Assembly (NCBI RefSeq): GCF_000208745.1
Contig: NC_030852.1
Span: 19,250,753 to 19,314,752, forward strand
Source: Theobroma cacao
Lineage: Eukaryota; Streptophyta; Magnoliopsida; Malvales; Malvaceae
Direction: 5' to 3'
Length of the DNA: 64,000 nucleotides
Shown here: positions 10,560-22,010 of the stretch, piece after piece
Layout of the letters: each line of letters opens with the position of its first letter
Position numbering within the stretch: position 1 is the first letter of the stretch
The notes under the pieces: generated by a model
Told to the model about the DNA's origin: nothing
What the model saw: the letters and a program-made list of their open reading frames with translations, nothing else
Database searches by the model: none
Program-made: the position numbers and the translations under genes

Positions 10560-12871
10560 TGTCACGACCCGATTTTCAAGCCATGACTGGCGCATGGACG
10601 CAATGAACGTAGTCCATAAAGCCCAAGCAAGCCTATTTACGTAATCCTTCTCGTCATCCCATCAATTATTCTAAAAGCTACATCTCATAATGCCACCCTT
10701 CAAGTACTTTCCTAATAAGCTATAGCAATCAAAACTGCATTTATATTAACCCATAATAATATTAACCATTGCCACTCATGGTGGCTTACTAATCAAAATA
10801 TACATATATGGTCTAAGGCATGCATCTTAGTACTTTACATCACATGTACGTATTTACAAACAAAAATGACTCTGGGCTTCCAATGGAGTGACCAAGGTGA
10901 AGGGACGGCTACTGAATGCCAACATACCTACCAAGAAGATAAAACTACGTGGACACCGCAACCTAGGTTCTAACTACCTCCTGATTTGAAAACATGAAGT
11001 TGAAAACAGTGAGTACAAACTCAGTGAGTGAACATAAGAAGAGAACAAGCAACAATAAGGAAAGTTGATAATCATGATGCACTTATTTGAAAACAATGTA
11101 ACTTAGTTCAAGTTCTTATTAAAATCCCTCCATTAAACCCCTGGTTATTAAATCATTTAATGATGAAGGAACCATATTAAGCATGAAATTTGAAAAAGAG
11201 GAAATTCCAGCAATCATTCCATCTCACCCAACTCATGTGCATCCCACCACATCGTGCACATAGCCAGACATCCCATCTCACCCAACTCATGTGCATCCAA
11301 CCACATTGTGTACATAGCCGAACAGTATCACCATTCATCTCCCTCACCATCGTCATCACCGGCAAGTGCACACTCACCTCGCACATGCATGAGTGCATTT
11401 GTCACACAATGGTACCATTTATGACATAGTAAACATATATATATCAACATCATACAAAAACATATGGATTCATCCTTTTACAAATTTCACATTTCACAAC
11501 ATCAAACATTTTATCAAGGGCTTGTTCCTAGACAATTTTAAAGCAAGAACCGATAAAATTCCCAAATGATTCATTGAAACATGTAAACATTTTCCCAAAA
11601 CATTTTGAAATGCAAGTTCACTCACTAGGCTTTATTGATGTTTCGGTGGGCTCTAACTTCGACTAATGGTTCAAATGGGGCTGAGGGCCTCGTTGGAACC
11701 TATCATGCAAAAAAACATCACAGCCAAACCAATTTACATTAATATCACTCCAAATGCTATTTTCCCCAATCAAGCTTTACTAGCCCTTCCTATCTATCTT
11801 CCATTACCATTTGGTTGGCTATTCAGTTCTCTACTTTAGTAACACTAGAAATAGCTAAACAACTTCAGCAATATAATTCATAAATCTAATTATTAGCCTT
11901 TACCAACAACTTAAAACCAGTCCTAATTCATCACTCACCTTGGTGGATTGTAATGAAATTTCTTCCCAAAAGTCCTCAAGCTATCATGAAACCTCTCTTT
12001 CTCTCTCTACAAAGTTCAACTGGTGAGAGAAAGTGTTAAAGAAAGACTTTTAAGGGTTTGTTTAAGGTGAGGGACTAAAAGAGTATGAAAAACCCTACAA
12101 CAGGGTGTGTAGAGCATAAAAATTGAGGTTAGTTTGGAAGAGTGATGGAAGCTTGAGAAAAGCTTTCGTGGAAGAGGAGAGAAACGTGAGATGGGAGGAA
12201 GGAGAAGAAGAAGTTGCTGGAGAAATGAAGAAGCTGCTAGAAGAATGAGATTTTTATAGTTAAAGCTTATCTAATTCTTCATGTAATTACAATAATGCCC
12301 TTAACAAGGCCACTTGTCTTCCTCATTTTCTTGTACAATCTTTTTACTCTTTTGACACTGAAAGAAGGTCCAAAATCCTCTAAAAGATGTCCCTTAAGTA
12401 GCCCCTAAAAGTCCTAGCTTCAAAAATCCCCTAAACTTGTTATTTATGGAAATTACGGTGAAGGCCGCGGTTCTCAATTTTCAACGACGCGGCGCTCAAA
12501 TGTTCTGTCCAAATCTATTCTTCTACCGCAGTACTTTCACTTCAACAAGGATTTTGACCACTTTCTCGTCAAAACTAGGCAAAGTGGTAAACATCAAAGT
12601 TGTAGCCCTGCCTTTTATCTTTCTAATTCTCAAAATCATGTTATTTGGACTTCTATAGTGGGAGATATTCTTTAAAAATAGAAACATATGCAAATAGAGC
12701 AATAGCCCACTATGCACCTTTCTTCACCAACTGAAATTATTTTTTAATCCTACTCCTAAAATGACATAAAATAATTATAAGTAACGTAAAACTAGCATCA
12801 TTAGCTCAAATTAAACCTTTAAACATAAGTTCTACTTCGAGTTACGTGTTTGTGAAGGTCAAGGTTTCACA
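10560..12871 (-). mobile_element. Solo gypsy LTR inside element H gag, TSD GTATG
   Basis: A complete 2312 bp LTR lies in reverse: on the minus strand it starts TGTGAAACCTTGACC and ends GGGTCGTGACA. The duplication GTATG is perfect at 10555-10559 and 12872-12876. Removing the LTR and one duplication makes the Athila gag frame continuous, an independent proof of the ends. The LTR has the layout shared with G, M and the 18666 copy: 'cttgttcccttcttatgttcactcac'-type U5 text, a GTGCAC tandem repeat, and CT-rich leader text. No internal domains, so solo. Confidence 0.95.
11219..11330 (-). repeat. 54 bp tandem repeat with GTGCAC words, two units
   Basis: Two units start with 'atctcacccaactcatgtgcatcc' at 11221 and 11275. 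The equivalent place in the other LTRs of this group also holds a GTGCAC-type tandem array, with different periods. Confidence 0.75.
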
Positions 12872-12876
12872 GTATG

Positions 12877-13513
12877 CCTCATTAATTGATTTAGCCATTA
12901 AAACTCCTCCTACAGCAGCGTCAACGGTAGTCCGAACATGCCCACTCAAACCATTATAAAAAGTTTGCACTTGAAGCAACTTTAGGAGCCCACGATGGGG
13001 ACAACACCTAAGCAATTCTTTGTATCTTTCCCAAGCTTCATACAATGATTTAGAATCTTGTTGCATGAATGATGTGATGTCATTTTGCTTTTTTACTATC
13101 TTAGCCGAAAGGAAGAATTTGGCAAGAAATTTCTGAGCAAGATCATCCCATGTTGTTATTGAGCTAGTGGGGAGTGCATTTAGCCATGCCTTAGCTTTAT
13201 CCCTTAAAGAGAAGGGAAAAAGCCTTAATCGAATTGCATCATCTGTGACACCATTGTGCTTGAACATGTCACCAATCTCCAAGAAGTTTGCAATATGGCC
13301 TTTAGGATCATCAATTGGAAAACCCCCAAATTGAAACAATGTTTGAATCATGGTGATGATAGCTAGCTTGTTTTCAAAATTGTTTGCTTGAATAGTTGGC
13401 CTTCGAATGCTCGATGGAATTCCTTGTACCAAAGGAATAGCATAATCCCTTAAGCAACAATTGTCAGCTACTACGCATTCTTGGATTTGTTGTCCACCCT
13501 ATTGATCAGCCAT
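12877..13513 (-). pseudogene. gag: Athila-type gag, N-terminal half
   Basis: The ATG at 13511-13513 follows the PBS by about 200 bp and fits the usual gag start, but codon 5 is a stop (TAG, likely from CAG). The downstream frame (from 13432) is open for 196 codons. It contains a Retrotrans_gag-type domain: FGGFPIDDPKGHIANFLEIG, then LRLFPFSLRDKAKAWLNALP with the AWL motif, then the FYNGL and AAVGG...MAKSINEAY region. The open frame breaks at 12876 because solo LTR 10560-12871 inserted there. The other half is at 9985-10559. The homology to plant Athila gags is recognised from memory, not by search. Confidence 0.85.
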
Positions 13514-13714
13514 TGTTTTATTGGAGCAACACCTTGTTGATTTTCTCTTCGAAGTCTACAAAATGTTCTCTTAATTTCTGGATCACACGAGATAGTCTCC
13601 AAGCTACTTGCACTTCTCATACAACAACTGAACGTAACTGCAAAACAAAAATAAAACTTAAATTAAGACTAATCTATAAAATTTTAATATTAGCAAAAAA
13701 CAAAGAAAACAAAA

Positions 13715-13732
13715 CCCTCGGCAATGACGCCA
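13715..13732 (-). other. Primer-binding site of element H
   Basis: On the minus strand the site reads TGGCGTCATTGCCGAGGG, close to the TGGCGCCGTTGCCGGGG site of Athila elements, for which the primer is usually tRNA-Asp. It sits 6 bp inside the 5' LTR end at 13739. The differences are mostly transitions. Confidence 0.8.
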
Positions 13733-13738
13733 AAATCT

Positions 13739-15490
13739 TGTTGTCGATTTTGCACACGCAAGTATACGTATCGAACAAGTAATATAATGATGAAGTAGAG
13801 TCTTGTTCCCACGGAGATTTATCCCTAAATTTTTATTAAGTAATAAAATCTTATAACAAATCAATATTATTTAAGTAATCCAAAAATTGAAGAAAAACTA
13901 ATTAAAAATAATTAAAAATGAACACTAAAACTAACAAACTAAATAAGTTGAGAAAAGCAATATATTAAAGACCTAGGATTATGGGTTCATTCAACATTTC
14001 ATCTGATACTAGCTTTTCTTGTTATTTATCTTTCTTGGGTGGTTTTGCTAACCTAGAATCCAAAGATATGGACAAGTCTCCGTTGAGTTGCTTGTACAAA
14101 TACCTAACTTAATTAGTTCACTATATGTCTATAGGAATCAATTAAACTAAGTTCATTAAGCAAGTGTCCTAATGTGGCTATGTATGGCAATTGGCGTATG
14201 TCTACCCGAATCGCGAATTAGATCACCTAAGTGACTTGAACATACACTATTCAAACCTTAGTTCAATTTAAAATCTCTCTGTCGAGTCTCAATTAGATTC
14301 ACAAATCAGTTAATTATTGGCCAAGCAATCAAAAACACTAAGAACATATTTGAATAAGCAAAACTACACCCATTCATGATCAATAAAAGAGAAACTGATA
14401 TTCAAACTACATGTTCAAATCCACCACAATCCTAGAAAGATAATTTAGCTCATAATAACTAACAAAAACAACATCCAAAGAATTTTAGCCATGAATCCAA
14501 ATAAAAGAAACACAAAAGTAGAGAAAGAAACTAAGTGTTGAAGCTTTGCAATCTTAATTCTCTTTCAAATTCTCTTGTTTTCTTGCTTTGTTCTTGGCTC
14601 CAAATCTCTGGAATAGTTGGTTGTTGCCTCCCCTTAAAACCTTTGAAAAAAGTCCTTTAAATAGGCTCCAAGTAACCTAATTTCTAAAATCTCGTCAAAT
14701 TTTTATTTTTGAAAAATTGCCTAGCGTCGTGGCGTTGATTTCTTGGTGTCGTGGTGCTGGTTTTTTTTGCTACAATAGCACTGCAGCGCTGAGCTATCAA
14801 GAAAATTGTATGGTGAGCTTCCTTTCACCAACGCTGCAGCCTTGTTCTCCTAATGCTGTTGTGATTTATCAACTTCGAATGTGATTTTCACCTTGATCTG
14901 CTCTGAATTGGGAAAAGTGGAAAGCATAAAATTGTATTCCTGCCTCTTAACTTTCTAATGGATTAAGAATCATATCAATTGGACTCTTGGATTGAAAGAT
15001 ATATTCCAAATACTGCATCATATTTAGTCCATGCGTACTACTACAGTGCTCCGACTTAGACAAATATTTTGACCAGGATCCAATCGGAACTGGTGAAGTG
15101 TAAAAATAAAAGTTGTAGCCCTTTCTCTTAGAAGTCTAGTGGTTGAAGAATCACTTCATTTGGAGTTCTGTAGATAGAGATATGATCAAAATACCACAAT
15201 ATATATGAATGAAGGCATCACCATACTTGCACAGATTTTCATCAAATGAGCCTTTTTCATTAAACTTCCTATAAAAGTAATAAGAGAAATTACCAATACT
15301 ACTCTTAAAGTAATTTAAAACAAAATAACATAAAATTTAACTAAAACAACTTAAATTAACTACTCAACATGTAATCAAACTTATACTAAAAAAACACCTA
15401 AAATGCTACGATTCGAACCTAAAATCTCAAAGATCTAACTACTTAAGCCCTCAAAATGTGTCAAAATAACTCTATATAATAGAGTTATCA
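13739..15490 (-). mobile_element. 5' LTR of Athila-like element H
   Basis: The LTR is 1752 bp. On the minus strand it starts TGATAACTCTATTATATAGAG, whose first 20 bases form an inverted repeat, and ends with TCGACAACA. It is homologous along its length to the LTR at 16973-18488. It carries GC-rich palindrome-like words at 14723-14870 ('cgtcgtggcgttg', 'gcactgcagcgctg'). The right flank 'atagatc' has no matching duplication, because the left end of the element is lost. Confidence 0.85.
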
Positions 15491-15956
15491 ATAGATCTCA
15501 TTACTTATTTATTGACAAATTTTACGTTATCACCGATGGAGTTATAAGCTTTACTGACAAAGTATACAACTCAGGTTTACACAAGAATGGTTGATTTTTC
15601 TATTGATACATTTGTTGGTGAAGCAGTCAGTAAGTTATCGATGGATCCATCGACAAAATTGAATCTTTAGGTGATGTTATCGACCAATTTTACTGACGAA
15701 TTATTTGTACCATTGATGACTCCTTTGGTTAATGAATTGGTTACTTTACTAACAAAATTTTAGATGAAAAATTCAGTTGGAGAATATACTAATGAAATAT
15801 TTTGTCATTGACAAAGTGATGATATTTGACGATGATATTTCTAATATCTTATTGAAGGATTTTTTTGTCGATGATTTTGTCGGTAAATTTTAGACCTGAC
15901 AAATTGTAAACCTTTATTGGTGGAATTTTTTGTCAATAAAGCCATTTTTTGTAGCG
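15491..15956 (-). mobile_element. CACTA-like (En/Spm) transposon end fragment
   Basis: On the minus strand the end reads CGCTACAAAAAATGGC, one base from the CACTACAA start of CACTA transposons. Inside it, subterminal text repeats variants of 'gtcaataaa', 'gtcggtaaa', 'gtcgatgat' and 'catcgacaaa' on both strands, as in plant CACTA subterminal regions. The other end and any transposase are absent. The Athila LTR at 13739-15490 probably abuts or cut it. Confidence 0.5.
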
Positions 15957-16799
15957 GAGGATCGGAGAAATTAATCATAGGACATTCTTTATTTTAAAGA
16001 ATACCAAAGATTGTAAGTTCCATGTCTAATAAATAAATTTGTTATTTGTCTCTAAATTTTTCAGTCAAATTTTCAACTTAAAATTTGTATGTACATGCCT
16101 CAACTACAATTTCATTTGGTATATTTGCCTTATAAAGCACATCCACCTTATAAGCGCATGATCGAATTGCTTCCTTTTCATTGTTTAAGCATCCACCATA
16201 AAAAACCTACTCCAATTATTGCTTGAAAAATAAAATTTACAAAGTTGATGTTAATGTTCTTAAAATATATACATAAATGTATAAGACTTATCATAATAAT
16301 TCTTGTAAGACAAAAGACTTGTTGAACAAGTCATATTAAACAAACTAAACATACTTATAATGGATATTAGCCTTTTACAAATGTTGATTAAAATGTACAA
16401 TAATAAGGATAAAAATACTTATAGTGGAAATTAACCTTTAAAAATCTTGACATAAATTTATAAGAATAAAGGTAAAAGTTCATATCACATAAATTACAAA
16501 AATCAATACTTAGTTTCTTAAATAAACTTAATTAAAACTAATTTGTATCCTCTCAAATTCTCAAATCACTTTAAATATTCGTTTATAAAAAATTAAAAAA
16601 CTTAATGTCAAATCAAATAATATTAACGTAAATGTATGAGAATAAAGATTGTTAACTTTACAATTTATAATTGTTTTGAAATGACAAAATAAAAAATGAC
16701 CAAAATATGAGTGGTTAAATGTATGAAGACTTCACAAAACCCTTTAAGCATTTAAATGAAAAATGGCTAAATGTTTAAAGCTTAAAACAATTGAGAAAA
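15957..16799. other. A/T-rich segment with no recognised feature
   Basis: I see no long frame, LTR boundary or RNA gene here. The right part (16740 onward) begins to show the short 'cttaaa', 'aaaatgcc' text that leads into the array starting near 16800. Confidence 0.4.
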
Positions 16800-16972
16800 A
16801 GCTTAAAATGCCTAAGGTATCGAGACTTCATAGGTAAGCATTGATACATCAAGCTTAAAATGCCTCAAAAACAACCTAAGGAAATAGAAGCATTGAGACA
16901 TCAAAAGAAGTTATTAAGACATCACTTCAAAAATGCCAATTTCCAAAAAGTAAGTTCAAAAGTATCAAGACT
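16800..16972 (+). repeat. GTATCAAGAC word array, part 1 (old LTR-like sequence N)
   Basis: Degenerate units contain 'gtatcgagacttc', 'cattgatacatc', 'cattgagacatc' and 'gtatcaagac'. The array is continued at 18489-18665 and 21689-22005 after removal of inserted elements. The word GTATCGAGAC is an imperfect palindrome. Confidence 0.65.
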
Positions 16973-18488
16973 TGTTGTCAAATTTGCACATGCAAGTATA
17001 CGTATCAAACAAGTAATATAGACAAAAAGTCCAAATTATCATTCCCAAAAGGATTTGTTTCTAAAGTTTCACTAAGTACTTAAATTATAAAACAAATTAA
17101 TCTTCTTTAAGTAATCAAAAATTGAAGAAAAATCAATTAAAACAAAATTAAAATAAACACTAAATTAATCAACAAAAATTAAATATATTGAGAAAGCAAT
17201 AGACTAAAAACCAAGGATTATGGGTTCATTCAACACTTCATCTGATACCAGCTTCTCTTATTATTTACATTCATGGGTGGTTTTACTAACCTAGAATCCA
17301 AAGTTGTATCCAAAGAGAAACTAATATTCTAACTACATGTTCAAATCCACCACAATCCTAGAAAAATAGTTTAGCTCATAATACCTAGTAAAACCAATAG
17401 CCAAAGAAATTTAGCTATGAAACCAAGCCAAAGAAAATAAGAAAAACATAAAAGTAGAGAAAGAAACTAATTATTGAAGCTTTGTAATCTTAATTCTCTC
17501 TCAAATTCTCTTCTTTTCTTGTTTGGTTCTTTACTCCAAATCTTAAGAATAGTTGCTTGTTGCCTCACCCTTAAAACCTCTGAAAAAGGTCTCTTAAAGG
17601 GGGTCCAAATAACCTAATTTTCAAAATCCCATCAAATTTTTACTTTTAAAAAATCGAGGTAGCGCAGCGATCATGATTTCATGGCACCGCGACGTCGTGA
17701 TAGACTTTGGTAGCGCCGCGGTGCTACTTCTTCAATACCGCAGTGCCATGCTCTCAGGTTTTTGTATGATGCCTCTCTCAAGCTCTATGCTGTGGCCACA
17801 AATTTTGAGCACTGCGGCGTTGGTTCCTTTAGCGTTGCGACCTTAGTCGCCTTGCTACCTTGTGGAAAACTGCATCTGTTAAGCTTTATCCAATGCTATT
17901 TTCACCTCTATATGATCTGAACTGGGCAATGTGGTAAACATGAAAGTTTTATCCCTATATCTTAAATTTCCAATGGCTCAAGAGTCACATCAATCGGAAT
18001 TTTGGAGTGAAAGATATGCTCTAAATACAGCATCATTTTTAGTCCATGCATACTACTGCAGTGTTATGAATTAGACAAATATTTTGACCACTATCTGATC
18101 AGAACTGGGTGAAGTGATAAACATAAAAGTTGTAGCCTCTCCTCGTAATGTTCTAGTGGTACAAGAATCACTTCATTTGGAGTTCTGTATAGAGCGTTAT
18201 CATCATAATACTAAAACATATACAAATGAAACCATCACCATACTTGCACGGATTTTCATCAAATTTTGTATAAAAGCAATAAGATAAACTAGTAATAGCT
18301 ATTCTTAAAGTAATTTAAAACAAAATAAAATAAAATTTAACTAAAATAACTTAAATTAACTACTTAACATGTAATCAAACTTAAACTAGAAAAACACCTA
18401 AAATGCTACAATCGAACCTAAAATCTCAAAGATCTAGCTACTTAAACCCCAAAAATGTGTGAAAATAACTCTATTAATAGAGTTATCA
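16973..18488 (-). mobile_element. Solo Athila-type LTR
   Basis: The 1516 bp segment is homologous throughout to the 5' LTR of element H and has the same ends: on the minus strand it starts TGATAACTCTATTAATAGAG and ends TTTGACAACA. No internal region accompanies it and array sequence lies on both sides, so it is solo. A perfect TSD is not seen; the best pair is AAGAC on the left and AAACC on the right, one base out of register. It carries a 16/18 palindrome GTAGCGCCGCGGTGCTAC at 17710-17727 among other GC-rich words (17650-17860). Confidence 0.82.
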
Positions 18489-18665
18489 AAACCTAAGCTT
18501 CAACGTATCGAGACTTCACCTCCGGCTTCAGTTTCCAAAGAGCAAGTGCCTAAGTATCAAAACCCAAGCTTCAACATATCGAGACTTCACCTCCAGGCTT
18601 TAGTTTCCAGAAAGCAAGCGCCGAAGTTCAAGACCCACTATTAAAGTATCAAGACTTCATCTTTA
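18489..18665 (+). repeat. GTATCAAGAC word array, part 2, units of about 72 bp
   Basis: Two clear units run from 'aaacctaagcttcaacgtatcgagacttcacctcc' to 'gcaagtgcctaagtatcaa' and then repeat with few changes. A third begins at about 18632 and is cut by the solo LTR at 18666. Confidence 0.8.
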
Positions 18666-21600
18666 TGTCACAGCCCAATTTTTGGGCCATGACCGGGGCA
18701 AAAGACCAATGGACTCAGCCCACCAAGCCCAAACAAGTCTACTTACATGATCTTATACGTTAATCCATATTCCTTTAGAATCCGAAATTCATAATGCTTA
18801 ATTACAATTCCTTTAAAAACAACTCATAAAACCCAGTCATGTATTCATAATGGCATCATCAACCATTATATACATACATATAATTTGACAGGTGAATCTC
18901 AGCATTTCACAACAAATAGTCATATACACGTAATTAGAACTTGACCGTCAGCGGACTGACTCTGGATGGGAGATATGACTACTGAATGTCAAAGTACTTG
19001 CCCAAAAGATGGGACTACGCGGACAGCTCAATCTACGTCTCAACCACCCCTGAATTTGAAAATATGAAGTTGAAAACGTGAGTATAAACTTAGTGAGTGA
19101 ACATAGGAAGGGAACAAGCAATTACAAGGAATGATTTAGAAATCATGATGCACTTAAGTTCAAAAACAATGCAACCTAGTTCAAGTTCTTATTAAAATCC
19201 TTCCATCAACCCCGGGTTATTAAATCATTTCATAATGAAGGAACCATATTTAGCAGGAAATCGAAAATAGAGGAAATTTCCAGCAATCATCCAAGCAAGG
19301 CAGTATAAACATAATGTTCTTGTTGCAATAAAATCAATTCACATGTAAATGGGAAATTTTCAAGATTTATCATGCCATATAATCACATATTATAATCATA
19401 ATCTTTCTATTGCATATACATATGCTTAAGCATATATCAATTAATATACCACCACACCTCATCTAGCTCATGTACATCATCACTGGCATGTGCACTGCCC
19501 ACTCAACACATGCACGATTGTAATTATCACGACATGATCATTACCGGCATGTGCACTACCCACTCCGCACATGGACGGTTGTAATTATCATGACAACATC
19601 ATTACCAGTATGTGCACTGCCTACTCCATACATGGACGGTTATAATTATCATGATAGCATCATTACCAGCATGTGCACTGCCCACTCCGCACATGCATGG
19701 TTGCATTTGTCACACAGTAGTACCATTTATGACATAGTATATATATATCATTATACATAAACATATGAATTCATCACACTATCCATTTCATAACATAAAA
19801 ACATGTCATAAGGGTTTATTCCCGTGCAAGTTTTTTTGAAGAAAAACCAATAAAATGTTTTAGAGGATTCAATCAAACATAAACGTGTATATCCCAAGAC
19901 ATTTTAATGCAAGTTCACTCACTTGGCAACAACGAGATTTTAAGTCGCTATTTGTTTGGAGGTGTGTCTAACTATTTTCACTGGCCGATCGCTCGTTATT
20001 TAATCTAGCATGCCACCACAGTTCTCTAACTTTATCTTTGTACTTCCTAGCAATAGTACGAACTCAATATATTTAATTACATACGTATACGAGCAGCACT
20101 TCAATCAATTAATCCTTACTCAAATTTATATTTTCATCCTATCATGAAACCATCTTCAATTAACTCACATCTTAATACATTTTTACCAAAATTACTTACA
20201 TCCATTGCTTACGAAATTCCTTAGATTATATCACCGGCAACTTATTTATGATGTCACGTGCCTACTTCAACCTTTCTAAATAATTTTCGCCCAAATCCAT
20301 CTTATATTTTCACACATAATCCACATATATGGTAGCAACAATTATTCTCACTTTCGCTCGATTATTTCTTAGTTTACACTTATCATTATCTAACTAACTT
20401 TTAATACTTTGTTTCTCAATCCTCCATCCACAATATTCTTTTTTTATTTCTTTCAAACAACATGCCATACAATCTTAACAATTTTCAACTAGATTAGGCA
20501 AATAAATCCTTTCAACAACCATAATTCGTCACAATATTCAACTAATTGTAGGCTTTAAAACATAGTGTTAAGCTTACTATTTTCCTTTTCCACTTTGAGT
20601 CCTTCATGTACCCATGGGTTTATTAGCTTACATGTTACCAATTTTTCTCCAATCAAGCCAATCTTTGCTGCCACAAGACATTTCTCTAAGTCACTAACTC
20701 ATTTTCAAAGACTACTTAAGCCAAAAACAAGAATTTTTACCGTTCCTTGGTTGAATCACCAAAACCAAGTTTTTTCTTCCTTTCTATCTTTTTCTTTCTT
20801 CTCCTCCTAGGGTTTTGGTGTGCTGGAAATTGGGGTTAAAGGCTGTAAATTTAATGCTCAAGAAGTTTGGAGAAGAAAGGAAAAGAAAACATGGAAAGGA
20901 AAGTGAAGAAAACTTGATTTCATGGTGGATAAAAAGAAAATGGGGTGGAAGCTACAAGAATGGCGTGGAGCATGGATGAAGAAGAAGAAAAATCTATTGG
21001 GGGAAAGGATAAGGTCAGTCTTGGCCTAAGAAAATAATAGTCAAAGCTTCCTTTGGAAGCTGTGACCAAACTTCACATAAAATTATCGTTTTGCCCTTTT
21101 TTGTTTCCTTCCATTTTAATTTAGTCCTCCCAACACTCATTTAACTCCAATTTCCTTCTATTACCTTCTCCTACACATGCACAAACAAAGTATGAAGTTT
21201 GTACTCCAACGCGGTGTTCCCATAATATTTAAAATATTTATTTGCCCGCGCTATCTTTACTTAATAAAGACACGCGGCCCCATTAACGTCATTTTTCTCC
21301 AAAAATCCTTTCATTCTTCTTCTCCCCCACTTAGATTAACCATATACTCCTTCTTCATTGAAAATTTTGACAATGAATGAAATATTAATATTTTAGTATT
21401 ATTTTATTAATAAAAAATTATTTTATTCTAAAAATTTTCTTTTGTCTCCTCTTGCCACCTTGGTACCCAAAATACCTTATTATGCCTCAATTGACTTCTG
21501 AATCACTTTTTATCTTACAAGTTCTTCTCAGATAAAAATATCATTATTTTATTATTATTTCCTCGTATGCGAAATATTTTGTCCCAAACTATTCCTTTCA

Positions 21601-21688
21601 TCTTTCATCATTTCTAAACATTATAATTAACCTCAATTGGCATCCAATAAGCTTTATTAGTCACCATATCAAAGTACGGGGTATTACA
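18666..21688 (-). mobile_element. Solo gypsy LTR, TSD CTTTA
   Basis: A complete 3023 bp LTR lies in reverse. On the minus strand it starts TGTAATACCCCG and ends TTGGGCTGTGACA. The duplication CTTTA is perfect at 18661-18665 and 21689-21693. Its U5 text (18930-19130) matches the LTRs of G and M: 'gagtgaacataggaagggaacaagcaa' in reverse. It carries a 61 bp GTGCAC tandem repeat at 19486-19725. No coding domains lie within; the frames in 19551-21380 are short and repeat-derived. Confidence 0.94.
19486..19725 (-). repeat. 61 bp tandem repeat with GTGCAC words, four units
   Basis: Units start with 'g(c/t)atgtgcact' at 19486, 19547, 19608 and 19669. The word sits where the other LTRs of this group have their own tandem array. 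Each unit also has 'gcacatggacggtt'. Confidence 0.9.
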
Positions 21689-22010
21689 CTTTAGAACTTC
21701 AAATTCTAGAGAGCAAGTGTGTAAGTATCGAGTACAACTTGTAAAGTACCAAGACATCATCTCTAGACTTGAATTCTAGTGAGCAAGCTACTATGTATCA
21801 AGACCAAGCCATAGATGTATCAAGACATGTTTCTGTCTAAGAAATGCCAAGGATGAACAAGTATCAAGACATGCAATAGAGGTATCAAGACCTCAGTTGA
21901 TTCCTCACCTTAACCAAGCCAAAAAATGACATGAATAATGTCTACATTTCCAAGCGCATTTCCCCAAACAACTATTGATAGACACCAACATATAAATTTG
22001 AAGCATGACT
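21689..22010 (+). repeat. GTATCAAGAC word array, part 3
   Basis: Four or more degenerate units follow with 'gtatcgag', 'gtaccaagac', 'gtatcaagac' (twice or more) and 'gagcaag' spaced by 50-75 bp. The array ends near 21905; the rest is A/T-rich flank. The copia element F begins at 22011 after the TGACT target site (22006-22010). Confidence 0.75.

Larger units (their letters stand above)
7990..15490 (-). mobile_element. Degenerate Athila-like Ty3/gypsy element H, internally deleted
   Basis: Read on the minus strand the order is 5' LTR (15490-13739), PBS (13732-13715), gag, protease, and a 3' region ending near 7990. The gag text around the zinc knuckle and the asparagine-rich gag C-terminus match plant Athila elements as I know them. 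The protease is followed almost at once by the sequence 'aagaagcgcttcttgggaggcaaccca'-like line (8712-8738), which in Athila relatives follows pol. RT, RNase H and integrase are therefore missing, a deletion of several kilobases. No 3' LTR is found at the left end, so the element is also truncated there. It is interrupted by solo LTR 10560-12871. Non-autonomous and old. Confidence 0.8.

Noticed and set aside
16967..18493. TSD for the Athila-type solo LTR
   Set aside because: The best pair, AAGAC and AAACC, has a mismatch and is one base out of register with the TG...CA ends; not claimed as a duplication.
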